A stretch of 64,000 bases of DNA, from assembly GCA_964425355.1 (NCBI GenBank), contig CAYRMO010000002.1, positions 1 to 64,000 on the forward strand. The letters run 5' to 3'. Under the pieces are notes generated by a model, which worked only from the letters and a program-made list of their open reading frames with translations, was not told where the DNA came from and made no database searches. The position numbers and the translations under genes were made by a program. Of this stretch, positions 52,194 through 60,749 are shown one piece after another (positions within the stretch are counted from its first letter, which is position 1; the number at the start of each line of letters is the position of its first letter). This DNA comes from Litorimonas sp964425355 (GTDB lineage: Bacteria; Pseudomonadota; Alphaproteobacteria; Caulobacterales; Maricaulaceae).

Positions 52194-53861
52194 ATGCCTG
52201 TTCCAGTCATAGTCTTAAATTTTGGTCATAGCGTTTTAAATTCGCTAGAAGATTACACCCAGGCGGCGTCCGAGATTTATCGGCATTATCGTCAGGGTCA
52301 GAATGTTGTGGCGGTAACATCCGCCCAAGGCGACCAGACGGATGTGTTGATGGCGGAGGCCCGTCGGATCGGTCCGGAAGGTGAAGCGAAAAACCTACCC
52401 GAATTATTACAATTAGGCGAAAGACGCTCGGCAGCCCTTTTGGCTCTGGCCCTAGAACGCATTGGCGCGCCAGCTTTTGTCCGCCAGGCCCGTGATCTGG
52501 GATTAACAGCGTCCGGCTCATTTACCGAGGCTCGCCTAACGGGTCTGAATACGCCGCAACTTTTACAAGATTTGAAAGACCATGATATTGTCGTCATGCC
52601 CGGCTTTGTGGCCATTGGTGAAAAAGATCGCTCGGTCCTTTTGGGGGATGGAGGCGCCGATTTGACCGCGCTATATGTGGCAGATCAACTTGGCGTCGAA
52701 GCGCTATTGCTCAAAGATGTAGACGGGATTTATCAGGTTGATCCAAAGTCAGACCCCAATGCCAAACGCTATGAAACCATTGACTGGGATGAAGCGAGTG
52801 AGGTTGCAGGCCCGCTCATTGCGCCGCGTGCCCTTGGGTTTGCCCGTAAAAATAAAGTGCCGTTTCGCGTCGGCCTACCAGGCGTTCCGTCCTATACACA
52901 GGTTGGTGCTTTTAAAGGCAAAATGAAAGCCTCACAAAGCCCGAAAAAATTAAAGCTAGCCATGATGGGTCTAGGTATTGTCGGTGGTGGCGTGTTTCGC
53001 CGCGTTGCCGCCCATGCTGATCAGTTTGAAATCGTCAAAATTATGGTCCGTAATCCAGACAAATATATTGATCAGGGCTATGACCCTGACATGCTGACGA
53101 CAGATTTCGACGTGATAAAAGCCGCAATGCCTGATGTCTTTATTGATGTATCCGGTCCCGTTGAACCGGCTCTTGGATATTGTCATGAAATGTTGGAAGC
53201 GGGCGTCCATGTTGTCTCGGCCAATAAACAAGCTATCGCGGCAGGTGGGCAAGATTTGATTGATCTGGTCGCCAGACAGAAAACCCAACTTTTATTCTCT
53301 TCTGCAGCGGGTGGCGGCATGCCGGTTTTGGAAATGTGTTTGCGCGAAACGGGTCGCATCACACGGGTCCGGGCGCTGCTCAATGGAACAACAAATTATA
53401 TGCTTGATGAAATTGGCAAAGGTCGCAGCTATGCGGAAGCCTTGAAAGACGCCCAGGACCTGGGTTTTGCCGAAGCTGATCCCAGCTCGGATGTTGGCGG
53501 GGCGGATGCGGCCGCCAAGATCCGCCTGATTGCCTTGCTTGGCTTTGGTGAGACAATTGGCCTGGATGATATTCCGCGTGACACAATCGAGAATTTCAAT
53601 CCAGAAGACCCCGCCAAAGGCGCCTGGAAACGCGTCGCTAAAATCTGGCGGGATCAAAATGGATTTTCGTCTGCCCTTCAGCTCAGAGACCTCTCATTGA
53701 ATAATTTCATCGCGCAAGCGGACGGCGAAGAGGCGCACGCAATTTTTGATTTTGACGATGGGGATCAATACCGGATCCGCGGCAAAGGCGCGGGGCGCTG
53801 GCCAACCACAGAATCGGTTATGGCCGACTTATTTGATATTTCGGCTTTGACGCTCTCCTAA
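52194..53861 (+). CDS. Fused aspartokinase-like / homoserine dehydrogenase
   Basis: A 555-residue two-domain protein. Residues 1-245 are an amino-acid kinase domain (GFVAIGEKDRSVLLGDGGADLTALYVA, KDVDGIYQVDP); residues 255-555 are homoserine dehydrogenase (GLGIVGGGVFRR, SANKQAI, LNGTTNYMLDEI, AEADPSSDVGGADAAAKIRLIALLGFG, with catalytic Lys in AAAKIR). The ACT domains found in ThrA/MetL (about 810 residues) are absent. In aspartokinases the kinase begins KFGG(T/S)S; here it is NFGHS (residues 9-13), with the normally essential Lys replaced by Asn. Kinase activity may be lost. It lies next to the metX/metB operon on the other strand, so it feeds homoserine to methionine. Confidence 0.92.
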   Translation: MPVPVIVLNFGHSVLNSLEDYTQAASEIYRHYRQGQNVVAVTSAQGDQTDVLMAEARRIGPEGEAKNLPELLQLGERRSAALLALALERIGAPAFVRQARDLGLTASGSFTEARLTGLNTPQLLQDLKDHDIVVMPGFVAIGEKDRSVLLGDGGADLTALYVADQLGVEALLLKDVDGIYQVDPKSDPNAKRYETIDWDEASEVAGPLIAPRALGFARKNKVPFRVGLPGVPSYTQVGAFKGKMKASQSPKKLKLAMMGLGIVGGGVFRRVAAHADQFEIVKIMVRNPDKYIDQGYDPDMLTTDFDVIKAAMPDVFIDVSGPVEPALGYCHEMLEAGVHVVSANKQAIAAGGQDLIDLVARQKTQLLFSSAAGGGMPVLEMCLRETGRITRVRALLNGTTNYMLDEIGKGRSYAEALKDAQDLGFAEADPSSDVGGADAAAKIRLIALLGFGETIGLDDIPRDTIENFNPEDPAKGAWKRVAKIWRDQNGFSSALQLRDLSLNNFIAQADGEEAHAIFDFDDGDQYRIRGKGAGRWPTTESVMADLFDISALTLS

Positions 53862-54499
53862 ATCGATTGAGGTCGACTCAGTCCCAGGACGACGCCAAAA
53901 ATAATCACATGGGTTACATTCATGGCGGCGGGCAGGATCAATCCGCCAATCGATGGCGCAATGAAATAAAGCGCAAAGATCGTCGCAAGAATGGCTATCG
54001 GATTGGGGATCGCCATCCAGCGCGGCAAAGTTGAACGACCTTTGGCAACCGCCCAGACCCAAAACCCTGACCAAAGTAAAAGCGAAACCCTCAGCACATT
54101 GACCAGAGGTTCATTAAATCCAGCGATATGCTCCCTGAGATCGGCCCAATTTTCACCCGCTTCAATGCCGTGAGACACCAAAGCGAGATCAATCCGGCCG
54201 CCCATCCAGACGGCGCCAATGATAAAGGCATAGGCCATAAGCGCGAACCCCATTGTCGCTAGTTTCCGATCTTGCGGAAACTGCCGAGACAAAAACCAAT
54301 AACCCGGAATATAGAGCGGCGCTGAGAGTACCGCGATCCAATGTCCTATGGATTGACGTGAAATCGGAATATCTGCGAGATAATCATAAGCTGTTAGATC
54401 ACCTCCGGGCGTATATTGGATCATGGCCTCGCCAATGCCGACCAAGCAGGCCCCTAATAATCCAGCCCAACCACAAAGACGTGAGCCGCTCACTTCCAT
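53858..54499 (-). CDS. Multi-helix membrane protein, unknown
   Basis: A 213-residue protein with about six hydrophobic helices spanning most of its length. Notable blocks are GIGEAMIQYTPGGDLTAYDYL and GHWIAVLSAPLYIPGYWFLSRQF. I know similar proteins of unknown function (DUF6796-like) but cannot confirm membership. It converges with the homoserine dehydrogenase gene (4-bp overlap) and overlaps the FG-GAP gene by 10 bp. Confidence 0.72.
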   Translation of the reverse strand: MEVSGSRLCGWAGLLGACLVGIGEAMIQYTPGGDLTAYDYLADIPISRQSIGHWIAVLSAPLYIPGYWFLSRQFPQDRKLATMGFALMAYAFIIGAVWMGGRIDLALVSHGIEAGENWADLREHIAGFNEPLVNVLRVSLLLWSGFWVWAVAKGRSTLPRWMAIPNPIAILATIFALYFIAPSIGGLILPAAMNVTHVIIFGVVLGLSRPQSI

Positions 54500-56061
54500 G
54501 TGATTATCCCGTTTGGCGCTGAGTCAAATTGTTTTGTTTCTCCATGCCTTAACATGATTTTGGCAGATTGAAATTTGGCTTCTCCAAAACCGAAAATGAG
54601 ATCTCGGCTCATATCGGAGCCAAGACCTTCACCTGCCACAAGCTGCTTGGTTCGCGTTTTGCCAGAACTGTCGGTGACCTCAATAAGGGCGCCCAGAAAT
54701 TCCGTTTGATCGGGTAGTTTAATCGTCACACTATTTCCAAACCCGCTTTCAGATATCCAGGCTCGACTTCGCCCAGCAAGGTTAGCCCAGACAATATCGG
54801 GTGCACCGTCTTGACTAAAATCAGCGACAAGTGGCGTAATCCCAAACCCCTTATCAGGCGCGATATGGGTGGCATCCGCAAACCCCATATCATCTTGTTG
54901 GAGTAAAATTTTACCCGGGTAATGCCGTAAAATCCCATTTCCGGGCAGGCGGGCATAATTCTGTGCCGCGAGCAAATCTTCGCGACCATCCAGATCAATA
55001 TCCTCAATCACACTGCCCCAGCCAAATCCTAATTTGGCAGCCTCTTTTGCTTCGGCGACATCTAGAAATTGGAAGTTCCCCTGATTTTCTAACAGATAAT
55101 AATCCGTATTGAAGTCTGCATCTTTGGGGAGATCACCCCGCAAGAGCGTGCCCGGCAATGTGTGACCAACATTGGACGACCAAATATCAACACGCCCGTC
55201 CCCATTTATATCGCCAAAGCCCAGGCCCATCGGATAGGAATTGACGCTTGGATTTTCCTTGCGGATTAATTTGCCGCCTGCTGTTTGTTCCCAAGTTTCA
55301 ATAACACCCGTATCCTGCGCAATGACAAGGTCTTGTTTGGCGTCATCATTCAGATCGACAAAGCCAGCCGTGAACCGGTTATGTTGTTCATCTAAGCCGT
55401 AAAAATCTGTAGCCTCAATCCAAAGGGTTTTAGGCGTGCCGAGAAAGAGTTTGGAATAGGCGCCGTAAGGGCGCGTGAAAATCGTTTCACCTTCGACCGC
55501 GTCAAGGGCGATATATGAGGATATATAAAGATCGGCGAAATTGTCGCCATTAATATCGCCAATTGCAATTGAGAGCGGGACACTATTTTTTGCCGTCGGG
55601 AAGGTGACGGGGTGTTTGATATACTGCCCATTTTTATTTTCTAGCAAGATGACACCGTTGGATCGTGCAAGGAAAAGATCGACATCTCCGTCTTTGTCAA
55701 AATCCAGATGGGCCGCGCCGTGGGTGGCGCTCTCATCCGCTTTGGGCGGCAAGATATCGAGCGGCACAAAAGCCCCATTTTCAAAGGTGAAGAGCCCATC
55801 ATCCTGACCGGCACCGCCGCCTAAAAAGAGATCGGTTTTCTCGTCCCCATTGGCGTCAAAGGCGGCGCTGCCCAGAAAGGGTAATATTTTTTTAGCGTCA
55901 AATTGATGCGTAAAACCCAGATCGGCCTGGGTGAAACTGAGATCAGTTTCTGCCTTGATAAGGTCTTCGGCTTGATAGGCCCGAAGGCCAATGATGGCCA
56001 CAATCAAGCCTAAAACCAGAACCCCGGTTCCAATCAGAAGCGATTTTTTTAAACGACCAAT
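54490..56061 (-). CDS. FG-GAP/VCBS repeat protein with ASPIC/UnbV tail, AUU start
   Basis: A 523-residue anchored exported protein of the CRTAC1/ASPIC type. At least seven FG-GAP calcium-binding motifs are visible (DANGDEKTD, DFDKDGDVD, DINGDNFAD, DLNDDAKQD, DINGDGRVD, DIDLDGRED, DFSQDGAPD), giving a beta-propeller. The last ~70 residues (LPDQTEFLGALIEVTDSSGKTRTKQLVAGEGLGSDMS) are an ASPIC/UnbV domain. In frame with the open frame that begins at TTG 56007 there is no ATG; a more upstream ATT at 56061, with GAGG 8 bases before, adds GRLKKSLLIGTGVLVLGLI, a basic-then-hydrophobic export anchor. AUU is therefore the likely start. Confidence 0.8.
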   Translation of the reverse strand: MGRLKKSLLIGTGVLVLGLIVAIIGLRAYQAEDLIKAETDLSFTQADLGFTHQFDAKKILPFLGSAAFDANGDEKTDLFLGGGAGQDDGLFTFENGAFVPLDILPPKADESATHGAAHLDFDKDGDVDLFLARSNGVILLENKNGQYIKHPVTFPTAKNSVPLSIAIGDINGDNFADLYISSYIALDAVEGETIFTRPYGAYSKLFLGTPKTLWIEATDFYGLDEQHNRFTAGFVDLNDDAKQDLVIAQDTGVIETWEQTAGGKLIRKENPSVNSYPMGLGFGDINGDGRVDIWSSNVGHTLPGTLLRGDLPKDADFNTDYYLLENQGNFQFLDVAEAKEAAKLGFGWGSVIEDIDLDGREDLLAAQNYARLPGNGILRHYPGKILLQQDDMGFADATHIAPDKGFGITPLVADFSQDGAPDIVWANLAGRSRAWISESGFGNSVTIKLPDQTEFLGALIEVTDSSGKTRTKQLVAGEGLGSDMSRDLIFGFGEAKFQSAKIMLRHGETKQFDSAPNGIITWK

Positions 56062-56181
56062 GGTGTTGACCTCGACAAGAAAGTTACAAACCTTATATTA
56101 CAGCTTGCGCCTCTATGCAATGGATGGGCGGTCACAATTCATTGAATACATACGGGACGGCGTTTCACGCGTAACTAAACC

Positions 56182-57600
56182 ATGTCCGATCAAAACCCTG
56201 TCATTGTCTGGTTTCGCCGCGACCTTCGCCTGGCCGATAATCCGGCGCTATTTGCGGCTAGCCAATCCGGGAAACCCGTCATTTTACTTTATGTTTCTGA
56301 GACAGATGGAGAGCGTGAACCGGGTGCGGCAAGCGCGCTTTGGTTGCATCATTCTCTCACATCTTTGGCACATGATATCCAGAGTATCGGAGGAAAACTC
56401 ATTTTGCGACGGGGTCAAGCCAAGACCATTTTGGATGAAATTATCGATGAAACGGGTGCTAACGAAATTCACTGGAATAGGCGTTATGTAGGTGAGGCGC
56501 GCCGATTAGACGCAGATATAAAAGCCGATCTGAAATCTCGCGGCCTCACAGTTTTAAGCCATAATGCTAACTTACTCTCCGAGCCTTGGTCTGTGGAGAA
56601 GAAAACGGGTGGCTATTACAAAGTCTTTACGCCTTATTGGCGCGCGGTGAACCGACAGGTCGAAATTGCAAATCCACTATCCGCGCCAACGGCGCTCAAT
56701 CAATATTCAGCTGCCCTCAAAGGCGATGATCTGGCGGATTGGGAGCTATTGCCAAGCCAGCCCGATTGGGGGGGCGATATTATCGATCAATATCAACCCG
56801 GAGAGGCAGGCGCTGGCAATCGACTATCATCCTTTCTAGACGGCCCGATAAAAGATTATGCGGTTCAACGAGACCATCCGGATGACGAAACCGGAACGTC
56901 CAAATTATCACCGCATTTGGCGCATGGCGAAATTTCGCCCAGACAAATCTGGCAGGCGGCTTTGGGTCGTGAGGGGGCTGATAAATTCCTGTCTGAAATT
57001 GGATGGCGCGAATTTTCCTATGTTTTGCTGTATCATAACCCCGATCTTGCGCGCGAAAATTTCAAACCAGGTTTCGATAAATTTGAATGGGCAAGCGACC
57101 CGGATAAAGTCGAAGCGTGGCGACGCGGACGGACTGGCTATCCTTTTATTGATGCCGGCATGCGCGAGCTGTGGGCGACCGGATGGCAACATAATCGCGT
57201 GCGCATGGTCTGTGCGTCTTTTCTGATCAAACATCTTTTAACAGATTGGCGTGTTGGCGAAGCGTGGTATTGGGACACGCTACTAGAAGCTGACCCCGCC
57301 GCCAATGCGGCGAGCTGGCAATGGGTGGCTGGCAGCGGAGCTGACGCCGCACCTTATTTCAGAATTTTCAACCCCTTTAGCCAAGGCCAGAAATTTGATC
57401 CTAATGGAGATTACGTCAAAAAATATGTACCTGAGCTGGCCGGCCTTCCGAAGAAATATATTCATACCCCGTGGGAGGCATCAGAAGAGGTTCTTGAACA
57501 GGCTGGTGTGCAATTGGGAGAGAATTACCCACGGCCTATCGTGGATCATAAATGGGCGCGTGAAAGAGCCCTAGCGGCTTATAAGAAGACTCGGGAGTGA
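56182..57600 (+). CDS. phrB: Deoxyribodipyrimidine photo-lyase
   Basis: Light-driven repair of cyclobutane pyrimidine dimers. 472 residues with an N-terminal antenna-binding domain (VWFRRDLRLADNPAL) and a helical FAD domain: SKLSPHLAHGEISPRQIW, WREFSYVLLYHNP, FEWASDPDKVEAWRRGRTGYPFIDAGMRELWATGWQHNR and the class I signature LLEADPAANAASWQWVAGSG. Stand-alone gene; start ATG at 56182 close to a GCGT-rich leader without a strong ribosome site. Confidence 0.96.
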   Translation: MSDQNPVIVWFRRDLRLADNPALFAASQSGKPVILLYVSETDGEREPGAASALWLHHSLTSLAHDIQSIGGKLILRRGQAKTILDEIIDETGANEIHWNRRYVGEARRLDADIKADLKSRGLTVLSHNANLLSEPWSVEKKTGGYYKVFTPYWRAVNRQVEIANPLSAPTALNQYSAALKGDDLADWELLPSQPDWGGDIIDQYQPGEAGAGNRLSSFLDGPIKDYAVQRDHPDDETGTSKLSPHLAHGEISPRQIWQAALGREGADKFLSEIGWREFSYVLLYHNPDLARENFKPGFDKFEWASDPDKVEAWRRGRTGYPFIDAGMRELWATGWQHNRVRMVCASFLIKHLLTDWRVGEAWYWDTLLEADPAANAASWQWVAGSGADAAPYFRIFNPFSQGQKFDPNGDYVKKYVPELAGLPKKYIHTPWEASEEVLEQAGVQLGENYPRPIVDHKWARERALAAYKKTRE

Positions 57601-57758
57601 GTTTTCTTTCCGTCTAAAAACGAAAATTTCCCTTTTTTAAATTTCCAAACTTGTCACTTGCGAATAAGACATTCATGTTTTTACAATTTTGTGGTATTGG
57701 ACTTATCTATATGACCTACAGCGAGCTATTAATTACTGCAATCAAAGCACCTTTTAAA

Positions 57759-58805
57759 ATGATGAAACTATTCGCGCTGTCGATTATATTCTCGCTATTG
57801 GGTTGGTCTAGCGCGAGTGCATGTAGTTTCAGTTACGATGCAGATTACAGTATTTATGAAGATAATTTATCTGCATTTTTAACATCTGATCAAACGTCGA
57901 TATATATCATCAAAACGAGTATTTTGCGAGAATATGAGCATGAATATAAAACATCTTTCCATCAGACCGCGGTAAGAACATTTCTAGATTTGGAGCTAGA
58001 GCTGGTTGAGCCGCTATTTGGGCTTTTACCCGGCACATCTGATCTCGCTGTCCGAACAGAACCTAAATTTTCAATCCAAGAAAGCGCGATTGAGGCAAAA
58101 TATGCGGCTAAGCCCAAGACGTTTGGGTTTTGGGATCGATTTAGTGTCTCTAACCCGACAATCAGAGGCTTTGGCTTTGACGCCGGCTCCGCAGCTTGTG
58201 GATATTTAGCCAGCAACACGTTAGACGCAAATACATTTTATCTGGTTTTTAAAAGCCAAAACGGTAGAAAATTCTATGAACCTCTTACTGGATTAGAGGA
58301 TGAGTTCATTGCAGATTTCCGAAAAATAATCGGTGGCAGAATGCCATCTAAGAGAATCCGGTCAGCGGAATACTTTTTCAAAGGTATAGACGGCTATAGC
58401 GATCTTGTAGTTTCATCTTGCACCGCGGACAGCGATGATGGAATTAACATCCGCGACCTGACGAGCGAAGATGTCTTTATTGAAAAAGATAAGCTAAATA
58501 TCGATCTGAATTCCATAATAATGAAAGACTTCTATGATTATTATTTGACGGGGCCAGCGAGCTTTCCGATCTGCCAAGTTGGGAATCGTTTTCTCGTTAT
58601 TAAAAGCGATTATTATAACCCCCGTATCAGGAGATTTGCATTTAATCCGATTTTTCCTTCGAAACTTAGATTTCTGAAAGTCGAAAATGGCGTTGTTGAC
58701 GCATTGAGTATAAGATCAAATATTAAAATTACGAATTCTGGTCCGGTTAATGTGACCGACGTCAAGCACTGGATTAAAGAAGGGATGAAGACGAAAGAGA
58801 ATTAA
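57759..58805 (+). CDS. Secreted protein of unknown function
   Basis: A 348-residue protein from the ATG at 57759 (57762 also possible), which begins a signal peptide (MMKLFALSIIFSLLG...ASAC). The mature part starts with Cys-Ser-Phe (ACSFSYDADYSIYED), like several small exported families, but I recognise no domain. Mature parts hold few Cys (AACGYL, SSCTAD, PICQVG), likely in disulfides. The frame is open upstream to 57651 with a second hydrophobic segment; no good ribosome site decides. AT-rich codon use relative to neighbours. Nothing nearby hints at its job. Confidence 0.65.
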   Translation: MMKLFALSIIFSLLGWSSASACSFSYDADYSIYEDNLSAFLTSDQTSIYIIKTSILREYEHEYKTSFHQTAVRTFLDLELELVEPLFGLLPGTSDLAVRTEPKFSIQESAIEAKYAAKPKTFGFWDRFSVSNPTIRGFGFDAGSAACGYLASNTLDANTFYLVFKSQNGRKFYEPLTGLEDEFIADFRKIIGGRMPSKRIRSAEYFFKGIDGYSDLVVSSCTADSDDGINIRDLTSEDVFIEKDKLNIDLNSIIMKDFYDYYLTGPASFPICQVGNRFLVIKSDYYNPRIRRFAFNPIFPSKLRFLKVENGVVDALSIRSNIKITNSGPVNVTDVKHWIKEGMKTKEN

Positions 58806-58943
58806 ATCCAAAACCTTGACAGCCGATATCACGTTGTTTGCCCGTGCAAGACATACCGCGCGTTAGCAATTTGTTAAAAATAGATTTTCAATCAAATTAC
58901 ATATTTTGCTGCTATCTTTTCATTAAATAAGAGGGCGCGCAGC

Positions 58944-59972
58944 ATGTTAAATCAACAAAAATCTCTATGGTCGGGCCTAAGCGCCAAGGCAAAGACAATT
59001 GTCCCAGGGCGGCATTCAAATCTGAAATTTCAAACCCTCTATTTTGGGCAATCACCAGATCCAATTACACCCTTCCTAACACCAGTCACAAACCTTGTCG
59101 CGCAATCAAAGTTTGAAGAGGCTGTAGAACGTATAAAGCGTTATGAAAGCTCTAAATTTCGGACCAGAGATGGTGAAACCCTTCAGAGCAGAGCGGTAAG
59201 GCTTTTGACCTATGACTTTGGTGATGATAGTGACTCTATAACTCATAATGAGAGCCTCTTAGGGCGATATGAGGACTGGTATAACCGCCGTCCCGATTGT
59301 CCATTTGCCGCTGCCACTTATGCTAATACTTTGACCATAACAGCCCACTCCCATCGCGGGACAGATTGGGCGCATAAGGTCTCAGATCAGCAATGGGACA
59401 TGATGAAAAAATACTCAGATCAAGCCAATGAGGTCATGACAAAAACCCAAACGGAATTTTCTAATCATTGGTACTGGTCTCTCGCCTATTTAGGACTAGC
59501 TCTGCAGTCAAATGAGGTTCAAGCCGTCCATATGCAGCGCTTCCAAATCTGCGTAAATGCCAATCGGTGGGATGTAACCCCATACAGAAAAATGGGTCAA
59601 CATATGCTCCCACGTTGGTTTGGAAGTTTCGAAACTCTCGATCAACTCGCGCAATGGGCCGCAAAGGTCACGGAATCTAGGCTGGGTATGATGATGTATG
59701 CCGTGATATATGATGATTTGAAAGATTATCATGACCTAAGCGAAATGGGACTTGATTGGGAAAAAATGAAACAAGGCTATAAGGATTGGATGACGCGCCT
59801 TCCGCATGATTGCGTTGCAACCAGTTTCGCGGCTTCGGCCTTTATGATGGAAGACTATGATTGCTGTCTTGACGTTCTGGAAGGCCTAAATCACTTTTTT
59901 GAGGCCTGTTGGGATAGTCCAACAAATGTGCATCTCGCTAACTCTCTATGTCGGGAATATACGGGGCGTTGA
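58944..59972 (+). CDS. DUF4034-like helical protein, unknown
   Basis: A 342-residue protein, cytoplasmic by sequence (no signal peptide), mostly helical and rich in Trp, Tyr and His. Blocks such as EDWYNRRPDCPFAAATYANTLTITAHSHRGTDWA resemble DUF4034-type proteins with TPR-like repeats, where a Y..RP..P....A......A...RG pattern recurs; I hold this loosely. The region 58806-58943 holds its leader and a GAGGG ribosome site; no other gene is visible there. Confidence 0.68.
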   Translation: MLNQQKSLWSGLSAKAKTIVPGRHSNLKFQTLYFGQSPDPITPFLTPVTNLVAQSKFEEAVERIKRYESSKFRTRDGETLQSRAVRLLTYDFGDDSDSITHNESLLGRYEDWYNRRPDCPFAAATYANTLTITAHSHRGTDWAHKVSDQQWDMMKKYSDQANEVMTKTQTEFSNHWYWSLAYLGLALQSNEVQAVHMQRFQICVNANRWDVTPYRKMGQHMLPRWFGSFETLDQLAQWAAKVTESRLGMMMYAVIYDDLKDYHDLSEMGLDWEKMKQGYKDWMTRLPHDCVATSFAASAFMMEDYDCCLDVLEGLNHFFEACWDSPTNVHLANSLCREYTGR

Positions 59973-60058
59973 TTGGACATATTGAATGGTGCCGGGATAA
60001 CCGAAATTACACCGCAATGTGATTAGCCAGAGAGTAGTTGATTATGATTTATGGCCCT

Positions 60059-60733
60059 ATGAAAAAATTATTACTTACAACCTCAATCTGTCTTCTTGCC
60101 GCGTGCACCGCTGTGCAGTCTGCAGAAACCCAAGAAACCCTGACTCAAACCAAGGTAGCACAAGCCGCGCCCGCTACGGGTCCTCAGGCTTTATTTGCCA
60201 GTGAACGCGAGGACGGCTTTGCTGAACTCATCGTAGCTGGCGGGTGTTTCTGGTGTATTGAATCAGATTTCGAAAAAATACCTGGCGTTAAAGAAGCTAT
60301 CTCTGGCTATTCTGGCGGCGGTTTGGATAACCCTGATTATAAGACCGTGTCTTATAAGGAAACGGGTCATTATGAAGTCATCAAAGTTATCTATGACCCC
60401 AATGTCGTCACCTATCGACAGCTAATTGATAAATTTTGGACGAAAATCGATCCAACCGATCCACATGGCCAATTTTGTGATAAAGGCTCAAGCTATCGCA
60501 CCGCCATTTTCGCAACCCCTGAGCAAATGGCAGATGCACAAGCCTCGAAAGATTATATTGTCGCCAATAAGCCTTTCAGCGCAGACATTGTGACACCTAT
60601 TCTTCCAGCTGTAACCTTTTACAAAGCCGAAGATTATCATCAGGATTATTACAAGAAAAACCCCGCCCATTATCAACGCTACCGCACTGGGTGTCGTCGC
60701 GATGCGCGTACGCAGGCCCTTTGGGGCAAATAA
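60059..60733 (+). CDS. msrA: Peptide methionine sulfoxide reductase MsrA, exported
   Basis: Repairs oxidised methionine (S-form). The catalytic motif GGCFWC is in AGGCFWCIESDFEKIPGV (Cys63 from the chosen start), followed by GYSGGGLDNPDYKTV, CDKGSSYRTAIF and the recycling region QDYYKKNPAHYQRYRTGC, which holds a resolving Cys. The N-terminus MKKLLLTTSICLLAAC is a lipoprotein-type signal, so it works in the envelope. The frame opens at 60038; the ATG at 60059 is the start that opens the signal peptide directly. It converges with the glycosyltransferase gene. Confidence 0.93.
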   Translation: MKKLLLTTSICLLAACTAVQSAETQETLTQTKVAQAAPATGPQALFASEREDGFAELIVAGGCFWCIESDFEKIPGVKEAISGYSGGGLDNPDYKTVSYKETGHYEVIKVIYDPNVVTYRQLIDKFWTKIDPTDPHGQFCDKGSSYRTAIFATPEQMADAQASKDYIVANKPFSADIVTPILPAVTFYKAEDYHQDYYKKNPAHYQRYRTGCRRDARTQALWGK

Positions 60734-60749
60734 GCTAGAGCGTCGGACC

